A DNA stretch of 64,000 bases from NCBI GenBank assembly GCA_965116625.1, contig OZ220717.1:744001-808000 (forward strand), given 5' to 3'. Position numbers and translations under genes: made by a program. The DNA comes from VXNE01 sp965116625. Lineage in GTDB: Bacteria > Pseudomonadota > Gammaproteobacteria > Pseudomonadales > Azotimanducaceae. Positions 39,505 through 47,922 of the stretch are shown one piece after another. The notes beneath the pieces were generated by a model. It was not told where the DNA came from. It was given only the letters and a program-made list of their open reading frames with translations, and made no database searches. Numbering within the stretch: position 1 is the stretch's first letter; each line of letters begins with the position of its first letter.

Positions 39505-41441
39505 GCGGACCGACGCGCCGCGCGCTCTCCGGCTGGTGACGCTTCCCGCGCAGGAACGTGGTCTTCGCGCCGGGCAAGACGCTTCGCGTGAATCAGGAGC
39601 AGCGACAGGGCCGCGGGCGTAATCCCGGGAATCCTGGATGCCCGAGCCAGGGTCGACGGCTTGGCGAGCGAAAGTTTCTCCTTGAGTTCGTTCGACAACC
39701 CCTCGATTCTCTCGTAGTCGAGTTCGGGAGGCAGCACGATGGCCTCCTGGGCCTTCACCTTCGCAATCTCGCGATCCTGGCGCCTGATGTAGCCGTCATA
39801 CTTCGCCTGGACCTCCACCTGTTCCAGGGCTACCGCCGGAGTGTCCGCCGCCACCGCTCCGGCGGCCCGCAAGTCCGCTGCGGTCACGCCCGGGCGCTTG
39901 AGGAAGTCGAACAGGTTCGTTTCCTTCGCTACGGATTCCCCGCACCGGGCCTCGATTCGCGTGCAGAGATCGCTGCCAGGGGTCAGTCGGGTCGCCTTCA
40001 ATGCCGCGGCGGCCCCTTCGATTGCGGCGCGCTTGGCCTCGAACCTTCGCCAACGCCTGGCGTCGACCAGGCCGAGCTCCCTCGCCACCGGCGTCAGCCG
40101 CAGGTCCGCATTGTCCTGGCGCAGGCGCAGGCGGTACTCCGCGCGGCTCGAGAACATGCGGTACGGTTCGTTCGTGCCGAGGGTGACGAGGTCGTCGACC
40201 AGGACACCGAGGTACGCCTCGTGCCGCCCGGGTGTCCACGGGTCGCTGCCCGCCACCTTTCGCGCGGCGTTCAGCCCCGCCAGCAATCCCTGCGCGGCGG
40301 CCTCTTCGTAACCGGTCGTGCCGTTGATCTGCCCTGCGAAATAGAGCCCCGAGACGGCCTTCGTCTCGAGCGACGGTTCGAGTCCCCGCGGATCGAAGAA
40401 GTCGTACTCGATCGCGTAACCCGGCCGCGTGATCCGCGCCCGCTCGAAGCCCTCCATGCTCCGGAGGAGCGCGAACTGGACTTCGAAAGGCAGGCTCGTG
40501 GAGATGCCGTTGGGGTAGAGCTCGTTCGTGTCGAGGCCTTCGGGTTCGACGAACACCTGGTGCGAAGCCCGGTCCGCGAAACGAACGACCTTGTCCTCGA
40601 TGGAAGGGCAGTAGCGTGGCCCGACACCCTCGATCTCGCCCGCGAACATCGGCGAGCGGTCCAGTCCGTCCCGGATGATCCGGTGCGTTTCCTCGTTCGT
40701 CGCGGCGATGTGGCAGGGCACCTGGCGCGGATGCTCACTGCCGTCCGAATTGAAGGACATCACCGGACACGGCTCGTCGCCCCACTGCGGCTCCAGGCGG
40801 TCGAAATCGACGGTATCCCCGGCGATCCGCGGCGGCGTCCCGGTCTTGAGCCTGTCGACGGCGAACGGCAACGCGCGCAGGCGCTGGGCAAGTGCGTTGG
40901 AGGCAGGGTCGCCGGCGCGGCCGCCCGCGTGGTTCGAGAGGCCTATGTGGATGCGCCCGCCAAGAAACGTGCCGGTCGTCAACACGACGGCGGGAGCGGA
41001 AAACTCGAGGCCCATGGCCGTCAGGACGCCTTCGACGCGGCCCTTGCGAATCTCGATGTCCACGACGGACTGCTGGAAGATGGAGAGATTCTCCTGCGCT
41101 TCCAGCACGTGGCGGATCGCCCTGCGGTAAAGCGTGCGGTCGGCCTGGGCGCGCGTGGCGCGCACCGCGGGGCCCTTGCTCGCATTCAGCGTGCGGAACT
41201 GAATCCCCGCCGCATCCGTCGCGAGCGCCATCGCGCCGCCCATCGCGTCGATCTCCCGCACCAGGTGGCTCTTGCCGATCCCGCCGATCGCGGGGTTGCA
41301 GGACATCTGCCCGAGGGTCTCTATGCTCTGCGTGAGGAGCAGCGTGGACGCGCCGGTTCTGGCGGCCGCTAGGGCAGCCTCGGTCCCGGCGTGGCCGCCG
41401 CCGACAACGATGACGTCGTAGATTTCGCTATGCAGTGTCAT
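39501..41441 (-). CDS. mnmG: tRNA uridine-5-carboxymethylaminomethyl modification enzyme MnmG (GidA)
   Basis: A 646-residue FAD protein that, with MnmE, modifies the wobble uridine of several tRNAs. The Rossmann motif VVGGGHAGTEAALAAAR is near residue 12, CNPAIGGIGKSHLVREIDAM near residue 48, and GYCPSIEDK-type sequence (PRYCPSIEDKVVRF) near residue 272. The C-terminal helical region with YDGYIRRQDREI binds MnmE. Standard size. Confidence 0.97.
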   Translation of the reverse strand: MTLHSEIYDVIVVGGGHAGTEAALAAARTGASTLLLTQSIETLGQMSCNPAIGGIGKSHLVREIDAMGGAMALATDAAGIQFRTLNASKGPAVRATRAQADRTLYRRAIRHVLEAQENLSIFQQSVVDIEIRKGRVEGVLTAMGLEFSAPAVVLTTGTFLGGRIHIGLSNHAGGRAGDPASNALAQRLRALPFAVDRLKTGTPPRIAGDTVDFDRLEPQWGDEPCPVMSFNSDGSEHPRQVPCHIAATNEETHRIIRDGLDRSPMFAGEIEGVGPRYCPSIEDKVVRFADRASHQVFVEPEGLDTNELYPNGISTSLPFEVQFALLRSMEGFERARITRPGYAIEYDFFDPRGLEPSLETKAVSGLYFAGQINGTTGYEEAAAQGLLAGLNAARKVAGSDPWTPGRHEAYLGVLVDDLVTLGTNEPYRMFSSRAEYRLRLRQDNADLRLTPVARELGLVDARRWRRFEAKRAAIEGAAAALKATRLTPGSDLCTRIEARCGESVAKETNLFDFLKRPGVTAADLRAAGAVAADTPAVALEQVEVQAKYDGYIRRQDREIAKVKAQEAIVLPPELDYERIEGLSNELKEKLSLAKPSTLARASRIPGITPAALSLLLIHAKRLARREDHVPAREASPAGERAARRSA

Positions 41442-41469
41442 GGGCGCCGTCCAGAGTCAACGGGATAGC

Positions 41470-42804
41470 TTATTTCCCTATGCAGAAGCTGGCAAAGATT
41501 TCACCCAGCAGGTCGTCCGCCGATACGCGCCCCACGATGACTCCCAGGTGATCGTGGGCCTCCCGCAGGTCTTCGGCGACCAATTCGCCGTAGTTGGCCG
41601 CCAGGCGTTCCGAGGCGGCGGCCAATGCCACGTCGGCGGCGGCCAGCGCATCGAGGTGTCGCGCGCGCGCCGTGAAAACACCCTCTCCCGCCCGGTACCC
41701 CGCGGCCTCCCTGATCTCCGCCGCCAGCGCATCGACGCCGTCCCCGGTGAGCGCGCAAATGCGCACGGCTCCCGGCGCCAGGCGCCCCGTAGGCCGCCCG
41801 GAGAGGTCCGCCTTGTTCCTCGCAACGATGGATGGGGCTTCCGAGCCGGCTTTCGTGCAGGCGGCCCCTCCTGGTTCGCTGCATGCCTCCCTGTCGTCCA
41901 CGACCCAGAGCACGACATCGGCGGTCGCCATGGCGCGATGCGCGCGGTTGATGCCTTCCGTTTCCACCGCGTCCCTCGTGTCGCGCAGGCCGGCCGTGTC
42001 GACGACGCGAACGGGCATGCCGTCGAGGTCGAAGTCGGCATCCAGCGTATCCCGCGTCGTGCCCGGCACGCTGGTGACGATGGCGCGTTCTTCACCCGAA
42101 AGCCGGTTCAGCAGGCTCGACTTCCCCACGTTCGGCGCGCCGGCGATGACGACGTTCAGGCCGTCCTGCAACAGCGCGCCCTGGCGCGCCCTGGCGCGCA
42201 GTTTCGAGAGCCGTTTCCGTACCGAAGCCAGTCGCTCGCCGACATCCGACTCGGAAAGGAAGTCAATGTCCTCATCCGGGAAGTCGATGGCGCCCTCGCA
42301 AAAGACCCGCAGTTCCAGGACCTCCTGCGCAATCGCATGCACGCGTTTCGAGAACTCGCCGGACAGCGAGCGCAGCGCCCCCCGCGCCGCCTGGCGCGTT
42401 GCGCTGTTGACGAGATCCAGCACGGCCTCCGCCTGTGCCAGGTCCATCTTGCCGTTGACGAAAGCCCGCTGGGTGAACTCGCCGGGGTCCGCGCGCCGGG
42501 CACCGAGCGACAGCACGCGCTCGAGCAGCATGTCGAGCACCACGGGACCGCCGTGCGCCTGCAGTTCCAGCACGTCCTCGCCGGTGAGCGAATTCGGGGC
42601 CTCGAACCGGATCGCTATGCCCCGGTCGAGCGCCGCCCCGTCGCCGTCGCGAAAACTGCAATAGACGGCAGCGCGAGGCGGGAGCTTCCGGCCGGTCAGC
42701 GCGTTTGTTATTTCCGGGGTCAGCGGACCGGACACGCGGACGATCCCGACGCCACCCCGCCCCGGGGCCGTCGCGACCGCAGCTATGGTGTCGACGGTCG
42801 ACAT
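41470..42804 (-). CDS. mnmE: tRNA modification GTPase MnmE (TrmE)
   Basis: A 444-residue GTPase partner of MnmG. The N-terminal formyl-THF domain opens DTIAAVATAPGRGGVGIVRV; the inserted G domain has GAPNVGKSSLLN near residue 219, TSVPGTTRD (switch), DTAGLRDT and the ARNKADLS NKxD motif. The protein ends FCIGK, with the catalytic cysteine of the C(I/L/V)GK box. It is 28 bases upstream of mnmG. Confidence 0.97.
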   Translation of the reverse strand: MSTVDTIAAVATAPGRGGVGIVRVSGPLTPEITNALTGRKLPPRAAVYCSFRDGDGAALDRGIAIRFEAPNSLTGEDVLELQAHGGPVVLDMLLERVLSLGARRADPGEFTQRAFVNGKMDLAQAEAVLDLVNSATRQAARGALRSLSGEFSKRVHAIAQEVLELRVFCEGAIDFPDEDIDFLSESDVGERLASVRKRLSKLRARARQGALLQDGLNVVIAGAPNVGKSSLLNRLSGEERAIVTSVPGTTRDTLDADFDLDGMPVRVVDTAGLRDTRDAVETEGINRAHRAMATADVVLWVVDDREACSEPGGAACTKAGSEAPSIVARNKADLSGRPTGRLAPGAVRICALTGDGVDALAAEIREAAGYRAGEGVFTARARHLDALAAADVALAAASERLAANYGELVAEDLREAHDHLGVIVGRVSADDLLGEIFASFCIGK

Positions 42805-42820
42805 GGCGCGCGCGATTCGA

Positions 42821-44527
42821 TCAGGCGCTCTCCGCCTTTTCGATCCGGTAGTTGGTGAACCATTGCTGCGCCATGGAAAGGAGATTGTTCACCAGCCAGT
42901 AAAGGACGAGGCCCGCCGGGAAGAATATGAACAGAACGGTGAACATGATGGGCATCATCTTCATCATCCGCGCCATCATCGGGTCCGGCGGCGTGGGACT
43001 GAGCAGTTGCTGCGCATACGTCGAGGCGCCCATCAGAATGGGCAGGACAAAGAACGGATCCATCGCGGAGAGATCCTGAACCCAGCCGAAGAACGGCGCC
43101 TGGCGCAGCTCGACGCTTTCGTAGAGCACCCAGTACATGGCGATCAGCACGGGCATCTGCAGGAGCATCGGCAGGCAGCCACCCAGCGGGTTCGCCTTCT
43201 CCTTGCGGTAGAGTTCCATCATTTCCTGCGACAGCTTCTGCCGGTCGCCGGCGTGACGCTCCTGCAGTCGCTTCATCTGCGGCGCGAGCTTGCGCATCTT
43301 GGCCATCGACTTGTAGCTGGCGTGAGACAGCGGATAGAGAATAATCTTGATGACGAGCGTCATCAGGATGATGGCCACGCCCCAGTTGTAGGCAAACGAC
43401 TGGATGATCTCGAGCAGCCGGAAGAGCGGTGCCGCCAGGAACCACAGGAACCCGTAGTCCACCGTCAGGTTGAGGTTCGGCGCGATCTCTTCGAGGCGGT
43501 TCTGATCCTTCGGGCCGGCGTAGAATCCCGCGCCGACGATGGCCGTCCCACCCGGCGCGACAGTGAACGCCGGGCCGGTAAAGCCGACGATGTAGGTCCC
43601 GTCTCCACGGCGATTCGGATAGCCATAGTAGGTGTTCTCCTGGTTGGGATTCGCGACCCACGCGCTCAGGAAGTAGTGCTGCAACATCGCGATCCACCCG
43701 CCTGTCACCACTTCAAGAAGCTCCTCGTCGCGAAGATCTTCGAAATCCACCTTTTCGTAGCGTGTATCGACAGTGGTGAGGGCAGCGCCGAGATACGGCC
43801 TGGGGCCGAGCGTGAACCCCTGCCCGGTCTCCGGCAACGAGGCATCACGCTTGAGCTGCGCGAAGAGGTTCGCCGTCATCGGTTCCGAGCGCCGGTTGTC
43901 GATCTCGTACGCAACGTCGACCAGGTACGACGCCGGATCGAACCGGAAGCGTTTCTCAACGATGAGGCCGTCCTCCTCGTGGCGCAGGACGACATCTTCA
44001 GGCCTCTCCTCGACCCGGTAGGACCGCCGGGACGCGATGTAGTGCGGTCGGCCGGATCGCGAATCGATGCCGTCCGGGCCGGCGAGGCCGCTCTGGGCGA
44101 TGTAGGTATGGCCCACTCGCCGGTCGAGCAGCACGAACGGCGTGTCGGGTTGATCCAGGCTGACCGGATACCTGGGCAGCCGGACGCCGACGATGTCCCC
44201 GCCGACCGGATCGATCCATGCCGTCATGGTGGGCGTTGACACCTCGATCAGGCGGGCGCGCTCCAACGCCGGATCCGTCACTTCCGCCGCTTCAACGGGA
44301 TCCGCCACCGAAGTCGGCACGGGCACATCGAAATCGTACTCCGCGGCTTCGTCTGCGGCCGATGGCATATCCGGCAACGCCCCACGCTCCTCGGCCACCG
44401 GCGATTCGACGGGCTTCACCGGCTGACGGCCGTAGTCCTGCTGCCAGGCGAGCATCAGCAGGTACGCCGTGATGCCCAGCGCAACGAGAAGGGCGATACG
44501 TTGGATCTCGGTGCTGGGAAGGGTCAC
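42821..44527 (-). CDS. yidC: Membrane protein insertase YidC
   Basis: A 568-residue Oxa1-family insertase. A GTG start (MTLPSTEIQRIALLVALG) overlaps the yidD stop; the longer opening runs through yidD. The first helix is at about residues 9-25, followed by a large periplasmic beta domain, then the conserved core helices YGFLWFLAAPLFRLLEIIQS, GVAIILMTLVIKIILYPL, CLPMLLQMPVLIAMYWVLYE and the final FFPAGLVLYWLVNNLLSMAQQ. Gram-negative length and order confirm the identity. Confidence 0.97.
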   Translation of the reverse strand: MTLPSTEIQRIALLVALGITAYLLMLAWQQDYGRQPVKPVESPVAEERGALPDMPSAADEAAEYDFDVPVPTSVADPVEAAEVTDPALERARLIEVSTPTMTAWIDPVGGDIVGVRLPRYPVSLDQPDTPFVLLDRRVGHTYIAQSGLAGPDGIDSRSGRPHYIASRRSYRVEERPEDVVLRHEEDGLIVEKRFRFDPASYLVDVAYEIDNRRSEPMTANLFAQLKRDASLPETGQGFTLGPRPYLGAALTTVDTRYEKVDFEDLRDEELLEVVTGGWIAMLQHYFLSAWVANPNQENTYYGYPNRRGDGTYIVGFTGPAFTVAPGGTAIVGAGFYAGPKDQNRLEEIAPNLNLTVDYGFLWFLAAPLFRLLEIIQSFAYNWGVAIILMTLVIKIILYPLSHASYKSMAKMRKLAPQMKRLQERHAGDRQKLSQEMMELYRKEKANPLGGCLPMLLQMPVLIAMYWVLYESVELRQAPFFGWVQDLSAMDPFFVLPILMGASTYAQQLLSPTPPDPMMARMMKMMPIMFTVLFIFFPAGLVLYWLVNNLLSMAQQWFTNYRIEKAESA

Positions 44528-44781
44528 GACGGATTGTCCCTGCTGGCCGGCGGCACAGGGTCGTGGCCGCCCGGGCCCCAGGGATGGCATTTCCCGATCC
44601 GCTTCAAGGCCAGCCAGCCGCCGCGGATGGGGCCATGCACACGGATGGCCCCCAGGGCGTACGCGGAGCAGGTCGGATAGTAGCGGCAGCTCGGCGGAAA
44701 CAGCGGGCTTATGACAAGGCGATATACCTGGACCAGGCCAACCAGTACCTTCCTGGCTGCCGTGACGATGGTGCTCTTCAT
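44524..44781 (-). CDS. yidD: Membrane protein insertion efficiency factor YidD
   Basis: An 85-residue protein, MKSTIVTAARKVLVGLVQVY at its start, with the YidD core PLFPPSCRYYPTCSAYALGA and GGWLALKRIGKCHPWGPGG. The conserved cysteines are present. I used the internal ATG that overlaps the rnpA stop (four bases), because the longer opening is a read-through of rnpA sequence. It is coupled to rnpA and yidC. Confidence 0.95.
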   Translation of the reverse strand: MKSTIVTAARKVLVGLVQVYRLVISPLFPPSCRYYPTCSAYALGAIRVHGPIRGGWLALKRIGKCHPWGPGGHDPVPPASRDNPS

Positions 44782-45164
44782 GGTTCCCTGCACAACCTCT
44801 CCCAAAGCGCATCCGCCGCCCGACGGACTTCCCCTGCCCTGATCGGCCTCCCGTCGCCAAAGCCGGTGACAACGACGACAATGTCGCAGTTCGGCAAACT
44901 CGCCCGGGCGTAACGGAACGATTCGCGTATGTGACGCTTGGCCCGGTTGCGGTCTATCGCGCGCCGCAACACTCGTCGCGGGGCGACGACGCCAAGCCGC
45001 GAGGCGCACATTCTATTCTCCGCAGCGACGAGGCGTAACGGGCCGCTGCGAAAACGGTGGCGAGGCCCTCTGAACACGCGATCAAACTCCCGCTTCCGGG
45101 CAAGCCGAGCGCCGGGCGGGAAACGATAGTCGACCGTGAACGTAACGCCCACTGATTCACCCAT
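44778..45164 (-). CDS. rnpA: Ribonuclease P protein component
   Basis: A 128-residue basic protein that binds RNase P RNA for tRNA 5' processing. FPPGARLARKREFDRVF and the signature RNRAKRHIRESFRYAR (RNxxKRxxRE) are present, the latter near residue 70. Position between rpmH and yidD is canonical. A slightly later start cannot be excluded. Confidence 0.95.
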   Translation of the reverse strand: MGESVGVTFTVDYRFPPGARLARKREFDRVFRGPRHRFRSGPLRLVAAENRMCASRLGVVAPRRVLRRAIDRNRAKRHIRESFRYARASLPNCDIVVVVTGFGDGRPIRAGEVRRAADALWERLCREP

Positions 45165-45227
45165 TCCATGTACTGCATTCGCGCGGGAACCGGCCCCGGC
45201 GATGATGGGTCCCCGCAGAGGCGGGAG

Positions 45228-45362
45228 CTACACCGACAGCCGTTTCCGGCCCTTGGCCCGGCGAGCGGCCAAGACCTTGCGACCGCTACGCGTCGCCATC
45301 CGGGCGCGAAAACCGTGCGTTCGCTTGCGCTTGATCACGCTGGGTTGAAATGTCCTTTTCAT
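45228..45362 (-). CDS. rpmH: 50S ribosomal protein L34
   Basis: A 44-residue basic ribosomal protein beginning MKRTFQPSVIKRKRTHGF and ending KVLAARRAKGRKRLSV, a near-perfect L34. The ATG at 45362 is used; the open frame extends upstream but has no similarity there. In most relatives dnaA is directly upstream and divergent; here about 7.3 kb of other genes separate rpmH from dnaA. Confidence 0.97.
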   Translation of the reverse strand: MKRTFQPSVIKRKRTHGFRARMATRSGRKVLAARRAKGRKRLSV

Positions 45363-45499
45363 CAGGCACTTGCGGGGGGTCGAAAAGGCCGGCGATTGTA
45401 GGGAAATCCAACTCGGGCTGTCAATTCCCGCGCTGCGCTGCGAGTGGTACCGGTGGGCGGCGATACGCGTCGCGCCCGACAAGGCCCGACGGATTGCCC

Positions 45500-46090
45500 T
45501 CAACCATCGAAGAGCGCGTGCTGCACCAGGTCGCAGAGCACGTGGCCGACCACGATGTGCGTCTCCTGGATGTGCTGCGTGTTGTCCGCGGGCACGACGA
45601 TGCACGGATCCGATACCTCCGGCAACCCACCTCCTGCCGAGCCGGTAAGCCCGACGACGGCCATGTTCAGTTCCGCCGCCCGCCTGGCTGCTTTCAGGAC
45701 GTTGGCGGAACGGCCGCTGGTCGTGATCGCCAGCAGCACGTCGCCCGCCTGGCCGAGCGCCTCCACCTGGCGCTCAAAGACACCCTCGAAACCGAAGTCG
45801 TTTGCCGCGGCGGTAAGAAACGACGTATCCGTGGTCAGGGCCACGGCCGCGAGCGGCGGTCTCGGGAATGCCTTGTCGAGCACGTTGACCAGTTCGGCGG
45901 CGATGTGCTGGCAGTCCGCGGCGCTGCCGCCGTTGCCGCAGAGCAGGAGCTTGTTTCCTCGCTCGAACGCGGCTGCAACGACCCTGGCCGCCTCCAGGAT
46001 GGCGCCCTCGCAATCGCGCAGCGCGCGTCGCTGGGCCTCGATGGTTCCTTCGAAATGGGCGCGGATGCGGCCCGCCTGGGGTTCGTTCAT
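45500..46090 (-). CDS. gmhA: D-sedoheptulose-7-phosphate isomerase
   Basis: A 196-residue SIS-domain enzyme that starts ADP-heptose synthesis for the LPS inner core. LLLCGNGGSAADCQHIAAEL near residue 48 and LLAITTSGRSANVLKAA near residue 118 are the sugar-phosphate binding loops; DNTQHIQETHIVVGHVLCD carries the catalytic Glu/His pair. It overlaps the gmhB stop by four bases, so both pathway enzymes are coexpressed. A diaA-like assignment is the main alternative. Confidence 0.9.
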   Translation of the reverse strand: MNEPQAGRIRAHFEGTIEAQRRALRDCEGAILEAARVVAAAFERGNKLLLCGNGGSAADCQHIAAELVNVLDKAFPRPPLAAVALTTDTSFLTAAANDFGFEGVFERQVEALGQAGDVLLAITTSGRSANVLKAARRAAELNMAVVGLTGSAGGGLPEVSDPCIVVPADNTQHIQETHIVVGHVLCDLVQHALFDG

Positions 46091-46656
46091 GGTGATTGCT
46101 CCGTACGCAGAATCTCCTCGATGCGTTGCGCGGCGCCGAGGAGATCTTCCACCACGTAGTCCGGCTTCGCCTGGAACTCGAGACCGAGGTTATCGCCCGC
46201 CGCGCCCGGCCGCACCAGAATGGTTTGCGCGGACACCGCGCGCCCCATCCCGATGTCGCTGTCCTTGTCGCCGATGACGAAACTCCGCGCCGGGTCGAAA
46301 CCAAGCTCCGCGCTCGCGGCCCGCACCAGCCCGGGTTTCGGTTTGCGGCAGCCGCAACGCCGGTCCGGATGGCAGGGACAGTAGTAGATTCCATCGAGGC
46401 TGACGCCCTGCGCTTCGAGCAGTTCCTCCATGCGGCGATTTACCGCGCAAAGCTCCGTTTCGCCGAAATACCCCCGGCCGACGCCGGACTGGTTCGTCAG
46501 GATCGCGAGCCCCAGCCCGCAGGAGCGCATCCGCGCCAGGCCTTCCGCCGCCCGCGGCAGGATCTCCACTCCGGCGGGATCGGCAAGATAGCCGCGGTCT
46601 GCGATTACGGTCCCGTCCCGATCCAGCAGCGCTGCCCGGGCGTACGGCGGAGCCAT
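46087..46656 (-). CDS. gmhB: D-glycero-beta-D-manno-heptose-1,7-bisphosphate 7-phosphatase
   Basis: A 189-residue HAD-family phosphatase in ADP-heptose synthesis. The HAD motif is LLDRDGTVIADRGYL near residue 10; the zinc-binding loop CPCHPDRRCGCRKPKPG near residue 97 is diagnostic of GmhB; VIGDKDSDIGMG closes the active site. I used the ATG at 46656 with GAGGG upstream; the ORF opens 20 codons earlier. Confidence 0.92.
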   Translation of the reverse strand: MAPPYARAALLDRDGTVIADRGYLADPAGVEILPRAAEGLARMRSCGLGLAILTNQSGVGRGYFGETELCAVNRRMEELLEAQGVSLDGIYYCPCHPDRRCGCRKPKPGLVRAASAELGFDPARSFVIGDKDSDIGMGRAVSAQTILVRPGAAGDNLGLEFQAKPDYVVEDLLGAAQRIEEILRTEQSP

Positions 46657-46803
46657 CGGCCGCCCTCGATGCAATTCCGGCCCGGCAGTATGTCGGACTT
46701 GGCTTGCCAGCGGCAAGACAGTCAGGATGCCCGGCAGTGTCGTTCGACGCGTCGGGGCCCGCTCTGGTACAAATAGCGGTCAATCACATAGAGGGTTGCG
46801 AGC

Positions 46804-47883
46804 ATGTTGCCAAAGTCCGTCACCATCAACGACGACACGATGCGCGAAGGTCTGCAGATCGAGAGCACCGACATTTCGGTGGACGAGAAACTCAGGCTCC
46901 TCGACGCCCTGGGCGAAACCGGCGCGAAATGGATTTCGATCGGTTCCTTTGCGCATCCGAAATGGACGCCGCAGATGGCCTGCATCGACGAGATCGCCGA
47001 GCGCTTCGTCCCCAAACCGGGCGTCAAGTACACCGCCGCCGTATTCAACAAGGTCGGTTTCGAGCGCGCGGACAAGTACTACCCGAAGATCGACGTGCGG
47101 AGCAGGCGAGGTTTCGGCACCAGCGTCGAACTGTGCGACACGTTCGCCAGGCGAAACTACAACCGCAGCCAGGCGCAGCAGATCGCCGCCATGGACGACA
47201 CCATCGCGGCGGCGAAGAAGGCAAATGCCGACCACGGCTCCATCGGCATCGGGAACCCCTTCGGCTCTAACTTCGAGGGGCCCTTCTCCCTGCAGCAGCG
47301 ACTGGACCTGCTGCAGCTCATGATCGACAAGTGGCACGCCGCCGGCATTCCGGTCACCCGGTGCTCGTTCCTGGAGGCGATGGGCTGGAACCTGCCACAC
47401 GAGGTGCGGGAGACGCTCCTCGCGATCCGGGAGCGCTGGCCGGAAATCACCGACTTCCACATGCACCTTCACAATACCCGCGGGCTCACGATGGCGAGCT
47501 ACTACGAGGCGCTGCAACTCGGAGTGCGCGAGTTCGACACGTCCATCGGCGGCATGGGCGGCTGCCCGTATTGCGGCAACGGCCGCGCCGCCGGCCACCT
47601 GCCGACAGAGGACTTCGTCGACCTCTGCCACGAAATGGGCATCGAGACCGGCTACAGACTCGACAAGCTCATCGAGGCGGCGGCTATCGCCGAGGAAGTG
47701 GTGGGCCATCCCCTATGGGGCCACGTATCGAAAGCCGGTCCCCGTCCCCGCGGGGACAACGTCTATCCGCGGGAGATGCCTTTCGTGGAGACCCTTGAGG
47801 AAGCCGCCCACTTCCGAAAGGGCCCCGGCGTCTACGATGGGCAGATCGCGCCCTGGCGGGCGAGCGACCCCCTGAGCCAATAG
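46804..47883 (+). CDS. HMG-CoA lyase-like (DRE-TIM) protein
   Basis: A 359-residue HMGL-like TIM-barrel enzyme. The metal/catalytic start is NDDTMREGLQIE, near residue 9; the metal histidines are in HMHLHNTRG near residue 220; GGMGGCPYCGNGRAAGHLPT near residue 245 is the active-site cysteine loop of HMG-CoA lyases. It is about 50 residues longer than classical lyases and its first motif differs from RDGLQNE, so the substrate may not be HMG-CoA. It starts a plus-strand operon with carboxylase and hydratase genes resembling leucine breakdown, and is divergent from gmhB. Confidence 0.75.
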   Translation: MLPKSVTINDDTMREGLQIESTDISVDEKLRLLDALGETGAKWISIGSFAHPKWTPQMACIDEIAERFVPKPGVKYTAAVFNKVGFERADKYYPKIDVRSRRGFGTSVELCDTFARRNYNRSQAQQIAAMDDTIAAAKKANADHGSIGIGNPFGSNFEGPFSLQQRLDLLQLMIDKWHAAGIPVTRCSFLEAMGWNLPHEVRETLLAIRERWPEITDFHMHLHNTRGLTMASYYEALQLGVREFDTSIGGMGGCPYCGNGRAAGHLPTEDFVDLCHEMGIETGYRLDKLIEAAAIAEEVVGHPLWGHVSKAGPRPRGDNVYPREMPFVETLEEAAHFRKGPGVYDGQIAPWRASDPLSQ

Positions 47884-47922
47884 CGCCTCCCCCAGCACGC
47901 AAAGTCAGGGGAACGACACGGC

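Noticed and set aside
39558..41372. 604-codon open frame on the plus strand opposite mnmG
   Set aside because: It is arginine- and histidine-rich, matches no family, and exactly mirrors mnmG; long antisense frames are expected at this GC content.
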